In this document: positions 22,281-34,358 of the stretch, piece after piece
How positions within the stretch are numbered: position 1 is the stretch's first letter
Layout of the letters: every line of letters starts with the position of its first letter
Source of the DNA: Prosopocoilus inquinatus
Lineage: Eukaryota > Arthropoda > Insecta > Coleoptera > Lucanidae
DNA: 64,000 nt
Reading direction: 5' to 3'
Assembly (NCBI GenBank): GCA_036172665.1
Contig: CM069877.1
Coordinates: forward strand, 15,520,501-15,584,500
Notes under the pieces: generated by a model
What the model was told of the DNA's origin: nothing
Databases searched by the model: none
What the model saw: only the letters and a program-made list of their open reading frames with translations
Program-made: the position numbers and the translations under genes

Positions 22281-23075
22281 CAATATTGTTCGGTCGTCTT
22301 TTGTTTTGTCTTGTTTAATTTACGTTTAGTTACTTTTTTTTTAATTTTAAGTAATTTTTTGGTTTAAATTTAAGCGGTCGCGTTTTGTTTTTGAAATTTG
22401 TTTTTGTTTTTTTTTTCAAAATTTTCCAAGAAGAGAATTCGATTTTTAATTTGAATTCGTTTGAGATTTCTTCTTTTTAATTAAAGCGATCGTCTTTTGT
22501 TTCTGAAATTTTTTAATTGTTTGTTGCTTGCGCAACGAATATTCTGTGTTGGTTTTTTCATTTTTTCGCAAGATCTGTCGATCGTCTTTTGTTTTTGCTA
22601 TCTTATTTTATTTAAAAAAATTTCCGATTTTTTTTCAATCTGCCTTTGTCGAATTCAGAGTTACGTTTTTTTTTTTATTTTGACTGATCGAGGATCAGGA
22701 TTACATAGTATCATAAAACTAAGTTTTATTTCTTGACTTATATTAACTCTGTTATTTTTCTCTATATTTCAGTTTTTTTCTTTTTTTGCGTCTATTATCT
22801 TTTTAGTTTATGTGTTATTTCTCTAAATGGCTAGTTTCAAACACTGTAACATTATTTTGTCATTGTCATTGTCGTTGTCTTGAAATAAATTTGATTCGAT
22901 CTTTTGTTGTTTAAGTTTAAGCGATCGCTTTTGTTTCTGGAATCTCTCGTTGTTTTTTCTTCAGATTTTCGAAAGAGAATCCTTCTACAGGTACTTCGGC
23001 TTTAAGCCGGGCGACCACTGTGGGCGGAGTTAAGCCACGCTAAGCGAAACTAAAGCCGGGCGATCTGTAGAGATG
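22281..23075. repeat. T-rich satellite-like sequence and a short GC-richer tail
   Basis: GCGATCGTCTTTTGTTTCTG and its variants recur near 22375, 22485, 22575 and 22920. The end (22990-23070) contains TTAAGCCGGGCGACC and AAAGCCGGGCGATC, which also pair with CGCCCGGCTTAAG near 25406. Confidence 0.45.
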
Positions 23076-24952
23076 TACAGGGTGGATTAATTTCGATGTC
23101 TCTTATGGGCATCTCCGTAACTATAACAGATAGAAAAAAACTAGTGGCCAAGTCTCGATCTCTTTTTTGGAGATTAAGTCAATAGCGTAAACAAAAATTG
23201 GCTATCTTCTTTTGTTTTCAAGTTATGGCCAAAAATTGACATTTTCGACTTTTCGTTTTTCGGTCATATCTCGTTTATTTTTAGAGATATTAGAAAACTG
23301 TTTGATCATTGTTAGGACACTTTTTGGAATAAAATTCAGTGGTGTAGTTGCTTTTTTAATATATGCTTAAATTTTCAAGTTATAACATAAAGTTATATTT
23401 TTTTTAAATAGAAATCATAGTAGGCAATGCCTTCATTAAATAGAGATTTTCTTTCTGTCTTCAAAAATATATACTTTGTTGGGTTTATTTCTTATAATTA
23501 ATAGGAAAAACTGTCATTTTTATTATTATCCTTGCGTAAATATCCTGGTCTCAGTAGGCTGAGTTCAATACGGAGCTGATTTTTTATTTTATTAAATTTT
23601 AACGAGCTTTCTAATATTTTCAAAGTTTTGGCTGCGTAAATAATTTCGTATTCGCGTTAATTTACAAATTTCCGTTTTATCGTTCTGATAAGAGTTCCTG
23701 TCCGACTTTCTATTGAAAATGAGTTTATCATTCAATTTATAGAAAAATTGTTTTCAATCTTTAAACAGTGAAAACTGCTCAAATACTCAACGTTTCACTA
23801 TCGGTTTATAGCTTCGTTAGAAAGAAACGTTGAACGTTCCTGTAATTTTCACATGTCTTTTTAAAATTGAAAACAATTTTTATACAATTTCCAACGGACA
23901 AGAAACGACTTCAATAAAAAATTTGTAATTGAAGTCGACTCTTGTTCGATGAAGTATGTGAGAGAAAATAGTTTTTAAACTTTAAAACGGACACTGTGAA
24001 ATCGCAAGAACACTCTACGTTTCGCTATCGCTTCATAGTTTCGTCAGGAGTGAAAAAATATAAATAAACAAATTGTCAAGAGAAGCGAAAAGATAACATG
24101 ATTTTACATTAAAAGACAAGCTGTTCGGATAAACATAAAGGTAATAATAACTAAATTAGAACTAAATTAAGATTTCTTTTTTTTGTTTCTCTTGAGTTAT
24201 ATTTTATTAAAAACACGAAAAACCAAAACAAACACACAAATAGTAAAATATAAACAAAATCGGACATGGATCAAACTAAATTTGCGTGCATTCATATTTA
24301 ATAAAAACAAAAAAGCTTTTGCCAGATCGGTCGCGATGGGTGCTATATTCCTCAAACGGAATTTTGTAAAATAAAGTGCATGTGAAATTTTTTAAGCGGC
24401 CAAAAACTGTCTAAAGGTTTGAAAGTTCGTTAATATTTAATAAAAACAAAAAAAAAATGTCGGCACTGCATTGAAGCCAGCCTACTGAGAGTAGGATACG
24501 CAAGGCTAATCATAAAAATGGCATTTTACCTATTAATTAACAGAAATAAACCCAACAAAGTATATATTTTTGAAAACAGAAAAAAAATCTCTATTTAATG
24601 AGGGCATTGCCTACTATGATTTCTATTTAAAAAATAAAACTTTTGTTATAACTTGAAAATTTAAGTAAATATTAAAAAAGCAACTACACCACTGAATTGT
24701 ACTCCAAAAAGTGTCCTAATAATGATCAAACAGTTTTTTAATATCTCTAGAAATAAACGAGATATGACCGAAAAACGAAAAGTCGGAAATGGCAATTTTT
24801 GCCTATAACTTGAAAACAAAAGAAGAAATTTTTGTTTACGCTATTGACTTAATCTCAAAAAAACAGATCGAGACTTGGCCACTAGTTTTTTTCTATCTGT
24901 TATAGTTACGAAGATGCCCATAAGAGACATCGAAATTAATCCACCCTGTACA
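23076..24952. mobile_element. 1.9-kb palindromic TA-flanked element
   Basis: The ends are CAGGGTGGATTAATTTCGAT and ATCGAAATTAATCCACCCTG, each flanked by TA. The arms pair for ~700 bp (for example AAGTGTCCTAATAATGATCA against TGATCATTGTTAGGACACTT). The central ~500 bp are not paired and contain further short inverted words (AACGTTTCACTATCGGTTTA / ACGTTTCGCTATCGCTTCAT). No transposase is present. Confidence 0.8.
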
Positions 24953-25780
24953 GATAAACTCAGAATAAACTAAGTATAACTTCTTAAAGGCGTTTTTCAA
25001 AACTTTATTCGTAGATCAAGTGTATACGTAGTAACGTAAACAGTTTATACTTTTCATGAAGTCATTTGTCAACAAAAATTTATCGTTTCATAAAATTATT
25101 TATCATTTCAGAAACCGGGCATAAGTTTTGCTCCAATATAATCTTATCGAAATGTTCCTTAGGTCCAGTTTTACAAATGGGGCTCAACGTTGAGCTGAGG
25201 TTTAAACCCTTAGCAACAATTATTTCAACAATTGTTGTGAAGGGTTTAAGCTTCGGCTCAAAGTTAAACCGTCGTTGTAAAACTGGGCCTTAGCCAAACT
25301 TTGCCTGCTTAGCTTTTAGTTGCCGTATATACATAATATTGCGCAGCAACTAATTTTCAAAGATCTTAGTTTCGTTCAGTTTAGCTGAGCTTCGTTTGCA
25401 GTGGCCGCCCGGCTTAAGAGTGTTCGCATTACAACGACTCTGAGTTTAAATAAATTCGATACATTTTAGGCGAGACTGTAATTTCTTAAATTGTAAATTC
25501 TTTAATAAATAAAAAGGGAAAATTCGTATAGTCTTTTTATTTTTCTACACAAAAAGTGTTTGTCAAATGTGTATTTGCAAAACCCGACGAGTTTCGACCA
25601 ATTGGTCGTCTTCACGGATTACTGTAATAGAAATTACGTAACTAGAATTAAATTTAAAATTAAATGACTGGTTACTCTCAATAAAATTGGAGACGTGTAA
25701 AAACAATACGACAAACACATTAAACACAGGTCAATTGTCTCACAGAGCAAAATTGACAATAAATCATTATTATTATTAAA
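24953..25780. other. Stretch with one MITE and a ribozyme-like remnant
   Basis: Bases 25163-25291 form a palindromic MITE (GGTCCAGTTTTACAAATGGG, then GCTCAACGTTGAGC, mirrored by TTGTAAAACTGGGCCTTAG). A related one lies at 47797. The - strand hammerhead-like remnant is at 25583-25620. The rest is AT-rich. Confidence 0.5.
25583..25620 (-). ncRNA. Mutated hammerhead-like motif
   Basis: On the - strand: GTGAAGA, one extra C, a perfect GACC-AATT-GGTC hairpin, GAAAC, then TCGTC. The layout equals the one-insertion hammerheads, but core C3 is G. C3 pairs with G8 in the active fold, so it should be inactive. Chance is possible. Confidence 0.3.
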
Positions 25781-25818
25781 AAAAATTGTTGCAAATCGTT
25801 TTTGATTGCAGTGAAAAA

Positions 25819-25885
25819 CTCGAGCAGCCTCTGTATAGCTGTTTCAGCCCTGCTTGGGGCTTCTTCAGCAGAGACGTAGCTCGAG
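25819..25885 (-). ncRNA. Type I hammerhead ribozyme, stem III mismatch
   Basis: On the - strand: CTCGAG/CTCGAG outer stem I, CTCTG/CAGAG inner stem I, CTGAAGA, AGCCC-CAAGCA-GGGCT, GAAA. It is intact except that stem III reads ACAGCTAT instead of ACAGCTGT, giving a C/A mismatch next to the A-U pair. Cleavage base A is present. Confidence 0.65.
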
Positions 25886-25953
25886 ATTTTCACTGCAAAC
25901 CAAAAACAACTTGACCAATTTATTGGCATTCGTTTTTGGTTTGCAGGGAAAAT

Positions 25954-26013
25954 GTTGAGCTACATCTCTGCTGAAGTAGCCCCAAGTAGGGCCGAAACAG
26001 CTGTATAGAGGTC
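25954..26013 (+). ncRNA. Hammerhead remnant (core A9 to U)
   Basis: CTGAAGT replaces CTGAAGA, stem II is GCCC-CAAGTA-GGGC, then CGAAA, ACAGCTGT and A. The A9 change should abolish activity. Confidence 0.5.
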
Positions 26014-26135
26014 GCCTTGCATGAGGTAGCTTATTATGTAGCAAACCCGCTTCAATTTGTTATTCTACTGGAATGTCAGGTCAAAAAGCGATCGTAGGAT
26101 GTCGCTGTTTTATCTATTCATTATTATTATTATTA

Positions 26136-26990
26136 TTAATATTAAAAGCAGAAATAGCAGAAATCACAGATACATTGTTGATTAAGCCAGGTTCGAAGGC
26201 GATTGAAGCGCTCGAAATAAAATGGGGAATTCATTTGAAAGTACATAATTGACCAACACTTTTTGAGTAGAAATAAAAGGACTATACGAATTTCCCCCTT
26301 TTATTCATTAAATCAATTCTACACTCTAATGAATTTCCGTCAGAGAATTATAAATTCTTTATATTTAGATTTAATAAATATATTTCTAGCAGGAAGAAGT
26401 CACCCAGATTTCGTTAATTTTTTGTTTTGTTTTAAGATTGCGTTTTTGTGACCAGAATTGAGTTGACTTTTTTAATTTTCCTTGTTTCTCTTCTCTGCGA
26501 TGATCGACAGAAGGAACAAAACGCGCCTTTAAATGAGTCAGGAAGGCATTAATCATAATCATCACTCTTAGCTCTCTCTGCTTAGAATACCAACAGCAGA
26601 AAAACTGTTATTATTGATCTTGCATTTTCTCCACGCTCAGTTCCTGACGAAAACAAAAAAAAATAACGCAGCAATTTATAAATTCTTTGTTCTCCTTGTT
26701 CATTCTCGCGCTGACTAATGTTGCTGGGAAAATATTCGAATGGAACTCGTGTTTTAATCCGAGAATTATTTATTCAATCCGAGTCTGTGTCGCGGATTTA
26801 CTGGGACTTTTGAAGGAAAAATGTGTTAGTGTTAGATTAAAAATAAAGGACGTTCTGGGGTTGGGGGTATCGGAGATGAGAAACAATGCCGAAGGATATA
26901 TTATGCACGCATACCTAAGGGCATAAGCAATTTGGTAGATGGGGGGTGCGCTTATTAATATGTGACAACCCCCAAACATACCAGTAAAAT
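26136..26990. other. AT-rich stretch with no gene
   Basis: An ATT run follows the ribozyme element (26121-26140). The overlapping short frames at 26687-26979 lie on opposite strands, share no protein-like features and are probably chance. Confidence 0.4.
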
Positions 26991-27280
26991 TCCAAGATTC
27001 GAGAAGAAACTGCTATATTTTTAGTCGGCTCTTATGACAACCAGATTTTATGCCGTGAGTATTCTGAGTAGCCTGTAGCTTATCTTCTTGAATTATTTCC
27101 GAAGATTTGATAAGAAAACCGGCAAGAATTTTAGTCGCTTCTTACGACATGTAGATTTACGACGGGAGTATTCTAAGGAGTCCCATTTCCAATGACTAAA
27201 GGAGTAGCTGAACCAATGAGACTTTTCTGCGTGTCTTATCTAAAGTCACTCATTGATTATTCGTAGATGTAATAAATATC
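26991..27280. repeat. Interspersed repeat flanking the LINE, left side
   Basis: Two diverged units carry TTTTAGTCGCTTCTTACGAC, GACGGGAGTATTCTAAGGAG and TCCATTTCCAA. The same family recurs on the right side of the LINE at 30541-30975. Confidence 0.55.
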
Positions 27281-27289
27281 CTGTCTTTT

Positions 27290-30200
27290 TTTCCAAAGAG
27301 CTCATTGCCCTAATTAAACGTAAAAATAAATTTAGGTTACGCTACAAACGGTACAACAACTGGTACGATGACAATTTGTGAAACTTCGCTCCGATATTAA
27401 AGTCTTAAGTAAACAATGTTTCAGACGCTACATACTAAATACAGAGCGTAACATTAAAAATAACCCTAAAACGTTTTGGTCTTACGTGAAATCCACGCAA
27501 GCGTCCAATAGTATTCCTGCATCTGTATATTTTGAGAATTTCCATGCCTCTTCACCTGATTCCGTATGTGAAGCTCTTAGACAATATTTTGCCTCAATTT
27601 ATGATCCCTCTGAAGCAAATCGTACAAATTTAACTAATTTAGTTCCTGATTCCAAATTTTCTAATTCCTCTGCTCTCTCAAATGTACTTGTGACTTAAGA
27701 TGAAATATTGTTTTTACTGGGTAAAATCGATACTACTAAATCATATGGCCCCGATGGAATAAGTCCTTTGTTTATAAAATGCAGACAAGTCTTAGCTTAT
27801 CCGTTGTCTTTGATATACAGGGAAGGGCAAAAGTATAGAACCGGCTGAATATTCCGAAAACTGTTTGACGTATCTATTTGAAATTTGGTGTGTGATTCAG
27901 AGTCAATGGGACCTACATTACCAATTTGTAGTTTATCTGCTCTTGATTCTGAGATCCAATGCCTACTTGATTTTTCTTAAACGACAACCTACTGATTTTT
28001 CTCCTCTATTTAATAGTTCGTTTAATTCTTCAAACGACCACATAAAAATATTTATCTATTGCATAAGAAAATTTTCGAGGAAATAATATTTGAATGAAAA
28101 AGTTAGAAAAAATGGTTTACGCTGATATTTGGTATTTATTTTCATGTTTTTAAGGCAATTTTCATTAAAATTTTCTTTAGTGCTATCTTAAAAACAGTCC
28201 ATAATCTCGTGGTCTTCCAGTTTTTTTTTGTTAAAACTAGAATTTTTGTCGAATATCAGACAATAAACCATTTTTCTTAACTTTTTCATTCAAACGCTTT
28301 TTTCTCGAAAATTTTCTTACGTAATAGATAAATACTCTTATGTGGTCGTTTAGAGAATTAAACGAGCTATTAAACAAAGGAAAAAAATCAGTAGGTTGTC
28401 ATTTAAAAAAAATCAAGTAGGCGTTGGATCTCAGAAACAAGAGCAGATAAACAATTGAAATAAATTGATAATGTAGGTCCTATTAACTCTGAATCACACA
28501 CCAAATTTCAAATAGATACGTCAAACAGTTTTCGAAATATTAAGCCGGTTCCATACTTTTGTCCTTCCTCGTATTTGTTTTCATATTTTTAAAACAACTT
28601 TTATTGAAGTTTGCATTAGTTCTAACTTAAAAACAACCCACAATCTTGTAGCCTTCTAGTTTTTTTGTTAAAACTAAAATTTTTGTCGAATATCAAACAA
28701 TAGACCATTTTTCTTAAGTTTTTCATCAAACGTTATTTTCTCGAAAATTTTCTTATGTAATAGATAAATATTTTTATGTAATCGTTTAGAGAATTAAACG
28801 AGCTATTAAATATAGGAAAGAAATCAGCAGGTTGTCATTTAAGAAAAATCAAGTAGGCATTGGATCTCAGAAACAAGAGCAGATAAACAATTGAAATAAA
28901 TAGGTAAACTAGGTCTTATTGACTCTAAATCATATACCAAATTTCAAACAAATACGTCAAACAGTTTTCGAAATATTAAGTCGGTTTCATACTTTTGCCC
29001 TTCCCTGTATAATAAATCTCTTTCTACGGGTGTTTTCCCCAGTCAAAGAAAATTAGCTTATATAACCCCAATTCACAAATCTGGCGACAAACAATTCGTT
29101 AAAAACTATCTCAAAATTAAGTATCTTTGGCAAAGTATTTGAATCACTTATTAATTCAAAGCTTCTAAACCATTTAAATTCTTATCTTTCCCAGAATCAA
29201 AACGGTTTTGTACCTACTACCACAACTAATTATGCTTTGTCAGTAGAGTCATTGACACCTTTAACAAGCGTAAGCAGCTAGACGTAGTTTATACAGATTT
29301 TTCGAAAGCTTTCGACAAAGTTAATCACAATATAGTGATCGATAAGTTATACCATTACGGCGTTCCTGGCTTCTTTTTGTCTTGGATTATATCTTATCTC
29401 AACAATAGAATCCAAAAAGTAGTAATTGCAGGCTGTTACTCCGATGAAATATTGGTCACATCAGGCGTTCCCCAAGGCTCACATCTTTGACCCACTTTGT
29501 TTTTGGTTCTTATAAACGACCTATCTTCTTCTTTGAATTGCGAACATCTGTTATACGCGGACGACTTAAAACTATTTAACTGCATTTCTTCTTCATTGGA
29601 CTGTAACCTTCTTCAACATAATTTAAATATTTTGAATGATTGGTGCTTACAAAATAAGCATTTGTTGAAAGTTGACAAATGTTCGTATATGCACTACACT
29701 CTTAATAGATCTGTTATTACTACACTATACACTGTAAATAATAACCCTCTGAATATATAACAGCTATTAAGGACCCAGGGATCACCTTTGACAACAACCT
29801 ATCTTTTACCTGTCATGTAAATAATTTGTTAAAAAAGAAAACACTATGCTAGGATTCATTCTTCGGATAACCAAGCATTTCTTAGGTATTGATGCAAAAA
29901 AAAGTTTATTTAGTGCATATGTCAAATAACATCTTGAATATGCAAGTATGGTTTGGTCTCCCTATTATGCAGTGCATATTGCAAGGATAGAATCTATCCA
30001 CCGAAAATTCACTAGAGTCATTTGTTGGGGCATGAAGGTAAATTATGATGACTCACTCAACGTTTAAATATCCTTATTTAACATTATAAATAAATTTGAC
30101 TCCCCTTACTTGCTTCAAGAACTTTGCTTTAATGCTCCTTCAATTGCGTTTTTAGGGTACCGATTTATTGTTCCCATGTCACAAAGTTTTCTCCAATCCC

Positions 30201-30535
30201 CAAAATGTTGAGAGATTATAATGATCGTATTAACGATATTCATTTACTTTTCGGACCGTTTTCTGCATTTAAACAAATTACATCAAATTTATCCCGTTAA
30301 TTCTTATTTTATATTTACCTGTTCTAGTTTCTTCATTTTCATACTTTAAATTTTATTTTTCATATTTGCCATCGCCCGCTAACTATTTTTAGTTTTTAGT
30401 TTTATTTTACATTAATATTAGCATTCGTCGCATTTTCCTATTTTAAAGTACTTTGTGTCGGTCTGTAATTGGGTTTTGCAACCTGTTGACCTGACCATGT
30501 AGTTTTGATTGATAAATAAATAAATAAATAAATTT
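27290..30535 (+). pseudogene. 5'-truncated jockey/CR1-like LINE (reverse transcriptase), degraded
   Basis: Reading order on +: the pre-RT linker (KELIALIKRKNKFRLRYKRY, then NPKTFWSYVKS near 27470) and SYGPDGISPLFIK near 27743. After a 1.2-kb insertion come LSTGVFPSQRKLAYITPIHK (from ~29020), VYTDFSKAFDKVNHN (29288), SGVPQGS (29462), and the catalytic YADDLKLF (29554). The C-terminal CHVNNLLKKK and RLYNDRINDIH regions follow. The tail is an ATAA tandem (30508-30533) as in many LINE 3' ends. Decay includes a frameshift near 27377, a stop at 27696, a deletion after KNY near 29110, a stop after QGSHL, and a stop at 29758. The endonuclease and ORF1 are absent. It encoded target-primed retrotransposition and cannot do so now. 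The clade is not certain. Confidence 0.85.
27818..29007. mobile_element. TA-flanked foldback element inside the LINE (three-arm structure)
   Basis: It begins CAGGGAAGGGCAAAAGTATA and ends ATACTTTTGCCCTTCCCTG, with TA on each side. Removing it plus one TA restores the LINE frame exactly (Leu-Ile-Tyr-Asn-Lys). It has three arms: one left arm (~27818-28210), an inverted copy (~28215-28575), and a second copy in the same orientation as the inverted one (~28580-29007). Each arm contains GTTTGACGTATCTATTTGAA or its complement. The extra arm suggests an internal duplication. Confidence 0.88.
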
Positions 30536-30540
30536 CCCTA

Positions 30541-30975
30541 CTCTTCAAATCTTTGGAAATAATTATAAAATAAGACGGCCTAGCGCTTCCTAGAACACTC
30601 TCGACGTAAATTCTGCGTGTCGTAATAGGCGACTAATTTACGCTGGGAGTATCCTAGGGAGCCTTAAGCCATTTATTGAATTATTTTCAAAAGTTTGAGT
30701 CGAAAATAAATGGGACTTTCAGTCGCTTCTTACGATAAGCAGAATTTATGCCGCGAGTATTCTAAAGAGATCCATTTCCAAAGATTTAAGGAGTAGCGAA
30801 ACTAATGACACTTTCCTGCGTGTCATAAAAGGCGACTAAAGTCTCCTTGCATTCGCTACTCTTCATATCTGGAAATAGTTTAGTAAGATGGCTTAACGCT
30901 CCTTAGAATACGCCCGGCGTAAATTCGGCGTGTCGTAAGAGGCGAATAATTTACGTCGGGAGTATCCTAAGGAGC
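30541..30975. repeat. Interspersed repeat flanking the LINE, right side
   Basis: Three units carry the words GCGTGTCGTAA, GGCGACTAA, TTTACGYYGGGAGTATCCTA and GGAAATA. They match the left-flank units at 26991-27280, so the LINE may have inserted within this array. A short palindrome around AATTTACG/CGTAAATT lies in each unit. Confidence 0.6.
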
Positions 30976-31439
30976 TGTACCTTGCAGGCTGCCTTTATGA
31001 ATTCAGAATCCTCAAGAATTTTCGACTATTTCGGAAATTCGAACGATAAGAGAAACAAAAGCAGATTAAAAATACCCAATTGAATTTAATCACAAGGAAT
31101 GAAACGCCATTTTAATCTCGGTAAATATTGGGAAAGTGATTAGTCGAGCACCATCGCATCGGTTTCATGTGGCAGGCAGCAGAGATAAACGTTCCATGTT
31201 TTTAATTTTTTTTTTGTTCTGGTTCGGAAACAAAGTGGCGGTTCCTCGTGAGGGTGAGTAACATCCGTTTCGCTCTTTAACAACTGAACTATCCCCCCCT
31301 TCTCTAGATGTTCGCCATCATCCCACGACAGATAAAGAGTGGAGGAGATAAAATTTAGGAGTCAACAACCACGCGTTGTTTCTTGCGGACTGAAGAAGAA
31401 AAAAACGCGCGTTATCTGCGAAGCAGTCCTTCGCCGAAC
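30976..31439. other. Mixed-composition intronic stretch with no gene
   Basis: The block 31090-31440 (TTTAATCTCGGTAAATATTG, GTCGAGCACCATCGCATCGG, TTCGCCATCATCCCACGACA, CGCGCGTTATCTGCG) is non-repetitive and GC-richer. It lies ~5 kb upstream of the proximal candidate promoter and is a possible regulatory element. Confidence 0.3.
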
Positions 31440-31996
31440 GATAAAGGCGGTGTTCGCACGAGAGTGTTTTAAAATGGTTAAATGCTCACATTTTCTAACA
31501 TCGCAGTCGTGAATAGAACTTATCAGTTTAAATATACGCGTTCACACCATAACGCTTTTTCAACGACGGCTGCTATATGAACACAAATATTAAGGCGGAG
31601 TTCGCACGAGCACTTGTGCGCTTTTTTCATTGTGAACATAACTATTAAATCTGATATTCAAGGTTTAGAAAAAGCGAGCGCTTGAACGTTTTAGAAAACG
31701 CTCGTGTGATCGAGGCCTAAATCTGATATGTTCTGTTCTCGACGTTAGAAAAAGAGACCCCTTGAACAACAACAGAGAACGCTCGTGCGAACGAAGCCTA
31801 AGAGCTAAACTACACGAGCGGGTTTTTCGCCGCGTTAAACACGCTGGTCTTAATGGAAACCATGCTTACGAACGAGTGAAACTAAAAGATTCCGTTCGTC
31901 TAGTTTCACTAGTTTGTAAGCATAGTTTCCATTTAGATCTGCAATCCGCGGCGTGTCTAAAGCGGCGGAAAACCCGCTCGTGTAGTTTGGCTCTAA
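31440..31996. mobile_element. Cluster of two or three MITEs with CG-rich inverted ends
   Basis: 31443-31800 has ends TAAGGCGGTGTTCGCACGAG-like and CTCGTGCGAACGAAGCCTAA, with an internal repeat of AAGGCGGAGTTCGCACGAG. Next to it, 31801-31995 runs AGAGCTAAACTACACGAGCG ... CGCTCGTGTAGTTTGGCTCT. The interior of the second is itself palindromic (GGAAACCATGCTTACGAACG / TTTGTAAGCATAGTTTCC). The two opposing short ORFs here are a consequence of the palindrome. Confidence 0.75.
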
Positions 31997-32600
31997 GACA
32001 AAGAACGAGAAAGAGAACGATTTGGCTTCGCCGTTTAAAAAAAAATAAGTGCAATTTAAAGCGAATATTATTTACTTACTATTGGAATGCCGTTAGAACG
32101 AGTTTTATTTAATGGGGAAACGGTGTTGCATTTGCGACGGAACGCACGTGGCGACATTGACTTGATGAATGTCTTTTTTTTAATTAAAGTTTTTATTTCT
32201 CCTGAAACCTATTAAATTTTTTCTTCGGTTTGAGTTCCATCTCGTAATTTGCTAATTCGGTTCAGAAACCCAAATTAATAAATTTTCACACCAGAACAAA
32301 TAATATCTAAATTTAAGGGTCCGAATGCACGGGCCACTTTTACGCACGCGATCGCGTGTAAAACAGGAGTCTCTCTTTTCTACATAGATTACTTTTTTAC
32401 AAAATATAATATAAAATAATATTCGCCAAAATATCATGTTCGAATTTATTTCATAATTTCCAATTTTGAAACTGATCAGTTTTCAACTTTAATAATACAA
32501 GCAACAAATACTTTATTTTTATAAAAAAAAAACTAATTTAATGCTTCGAATATATGAGCCAGTTTAGTTAAGACAATCAACGTCAAAAATATTCGCCTTG
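31997..32600. other. AT-rich stretch with no gene
   Basis: Nothing is recognised except a short CGCGATCGCGTG palindrome near 32346. Confidence 0.35.
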
Positions 32601-33974
32601 TAGAGGTTTTGAAGTAATTAATTTTTTGTTTACTTGTTTTCTCAAATTATTTCTTTTTTTCTTTTGCAAAAAGAATATTACGATCGACTTCAGTTTTTCC
32701 TTTTTTTCTCCGTCATAAAATTACGATCGTCATTTGTCCCCCCCCCCTCTCTTTACCTCTCTCTCTCTCTCTCCTCTCTCTATCTCTCTTCCTTTCAAAG
32801 CTATCGTTTTGCTTTTGTTGTTTCCATTCAGATTACGTTTTCCCAATAAAGAAGCCAAAAAGTTCTCTTTTTTGTTTTTGTAATTAATGGTCTTTCTTCG
32901 TTATTTTTTTTAAATTTAAAACTGCTGTTTTTTTTTCACTCTCTTAATTCCCTTGATTTCAATCATTAAAATCTCAAAAACCAGGAATTTTATTATTATT
33001 TTCTAAGATAATCATCGGTTTTGCAAATTTTTATGAAAACGGTTAATTAATTACACGCAAGTTAAGGGAGTGTATACACGAGTTACTTTTAGCAATCAAC
33101 GTCAAATTGTTTTATTTTGTAGTGGTTTTGAATATTTTCTCAAATTATTTCATTTTTTTTAAGTTAAAATGTGATTGTTCTCTGTTTTTCCTTTATTTTA
33201 TCTTTCAGTTGTCGTTTCCTTCCTGGCTAAATTTCCATTCTGATTACGTTTTTCTTTTTTTTTGTTTCTTCTCCAAGCCAAATAATCAAAAATTTCCTTT
33301 TTTTTTTCTCTTCTGTATTTGTCACTTTTTTCATTTCTTTTTTCCTACTTTCTGTTGAAGTGATCTATTTTTTTTTCAAAGTTAAATAATCGAAATTTTC
33401 TGTGCTTCTCTTTCGCGAAAAATTACAGTCACCATTTGTTTTTTTGACGTTCTTTAGAATTTTTTTTTCGTAAATGTAATGATTGGTCTCTCTTGTTTTT
33501 TAAATGTTTTGTGAATTCGTAATATTTATCTTTTAAAGATATTTTAGCATGACAATATTGTCATTTGTTTTTCTTAGTTTGGTGGGTAATTTTTGTTTTT
33601 TTTCATTCGAATTTGTTCTTCTTTTTTGATGGTCAAAAAACGTACTTGTTTTCCTTTTTCTTTTTTAGTTTTTTTCATTTGCATTTTGGTTACTTGTTTT
33701 CTTTTTTTTTCTGTTAAGCGATCTATTTTTTTTCGAAGTTAAATAATCAAATTATCTGTGCTTCTCTCTATATCTCTCTCTCTCGTGATTAATAATAGTC
33801 GTTATTTGTTTTTTCTTTTACTTTCTTTAGAGTATTTTTTGATTCGTAAATATCAAGATCGTCTTTCTCTGTTTTTTTTTTTTATATTTTGTAAATTTCG
33901 TATTTATTTTTTGGAGATATTTTAAAACTAATTTCTTGTTTTTTTTTTACAATGTTATTTATTATATTTTAGAA
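32601..33974. repeat. Pyrimidine-rich degenerate satellite (left block)
   Basis: The + strand is strongly T/C-rich. Recurrent words include TTACGATCGTCATTTGT, AATAAAGAAGCCAAAAAGTT, TTTTGTTTTTTC, and a CT run at ~32744-32790. The order of words is repeated after the ribozyme element (34700-35130), so the block was probably once continuous. Short Phe-rich ORFs are artefacts. Confidence 0.55.
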
Positions 33975-34014
33975 AAAAAATTGTGCAAATCGTTTTTGAT
34001 TGCAGTGAGAACCT

Positions 34015-34079
34015 CGAGCAGCCTCTGGACAGCTGTTTCAGCCCTGCTTGGGGCTTCTTCAGCAGAAACGTAGCTCGAC
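34015..34079 (-). ncRNA. Intact type I hammerhead ribozyme
   Basis: Mirror copy of 34359-34423, with every core base and helix the same. On the - strand the core CTGAAGA, stem II AGCCC/GGGCT, GAAA, ACAGCTGT and cleavage C are present. It would cut transcripts antisense to HNF4. Confidence 0.88.
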
Positions 34080-34358
34080 ATTCCCACTGCAGACCAAAAA
34101 CGACTTGCCCAATTTATTCGCAAATGCGATGTAAGAATGATGAACATATAAAATAGCGACATCTTACTATCGCTTTTTGACCTAACATTGCAGTAGGATA
34201 GACAAATTGAAGCGGGATTTGCTCCTAATGAGTCCCCCATGCAAGGTCATGTTAGGTCAAAAAGCGATAGTAAGATGTCGCTATTTTATATGTTCATCAT
34301 TCTTACATCGCATTTGCGAATAAATTGGGCAAGTCGTTTTTGGTCTGCAGTGGGAATG

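Larger units (their letters stand above)
25781..26135. mobile_element. Hammerhead-ribozyme repeat, copy 3 (inverted pair)
   Basis: A - strand ribozyme half (TTGCAAATCGTTTTTGATTG first) is joined through ACAACTTGACCAATTTATTG to a + strand half. The + half continues with TGCATGAGGTAGC, CAAACCCGCTTCAATTTGTT and AAAGCGATCGTAGGATGTCG. That order matches the other copies, but ~90 bp between ribozyme and tail are deleted on the + half. Confidence 0.8.

Noticed and set aside
31762..32112. 116-codon Arg-rich ORF and its - strand partner
   Set aside because: Both are produced by a palindromic MITE; the similar peptides on opposite strands show this.
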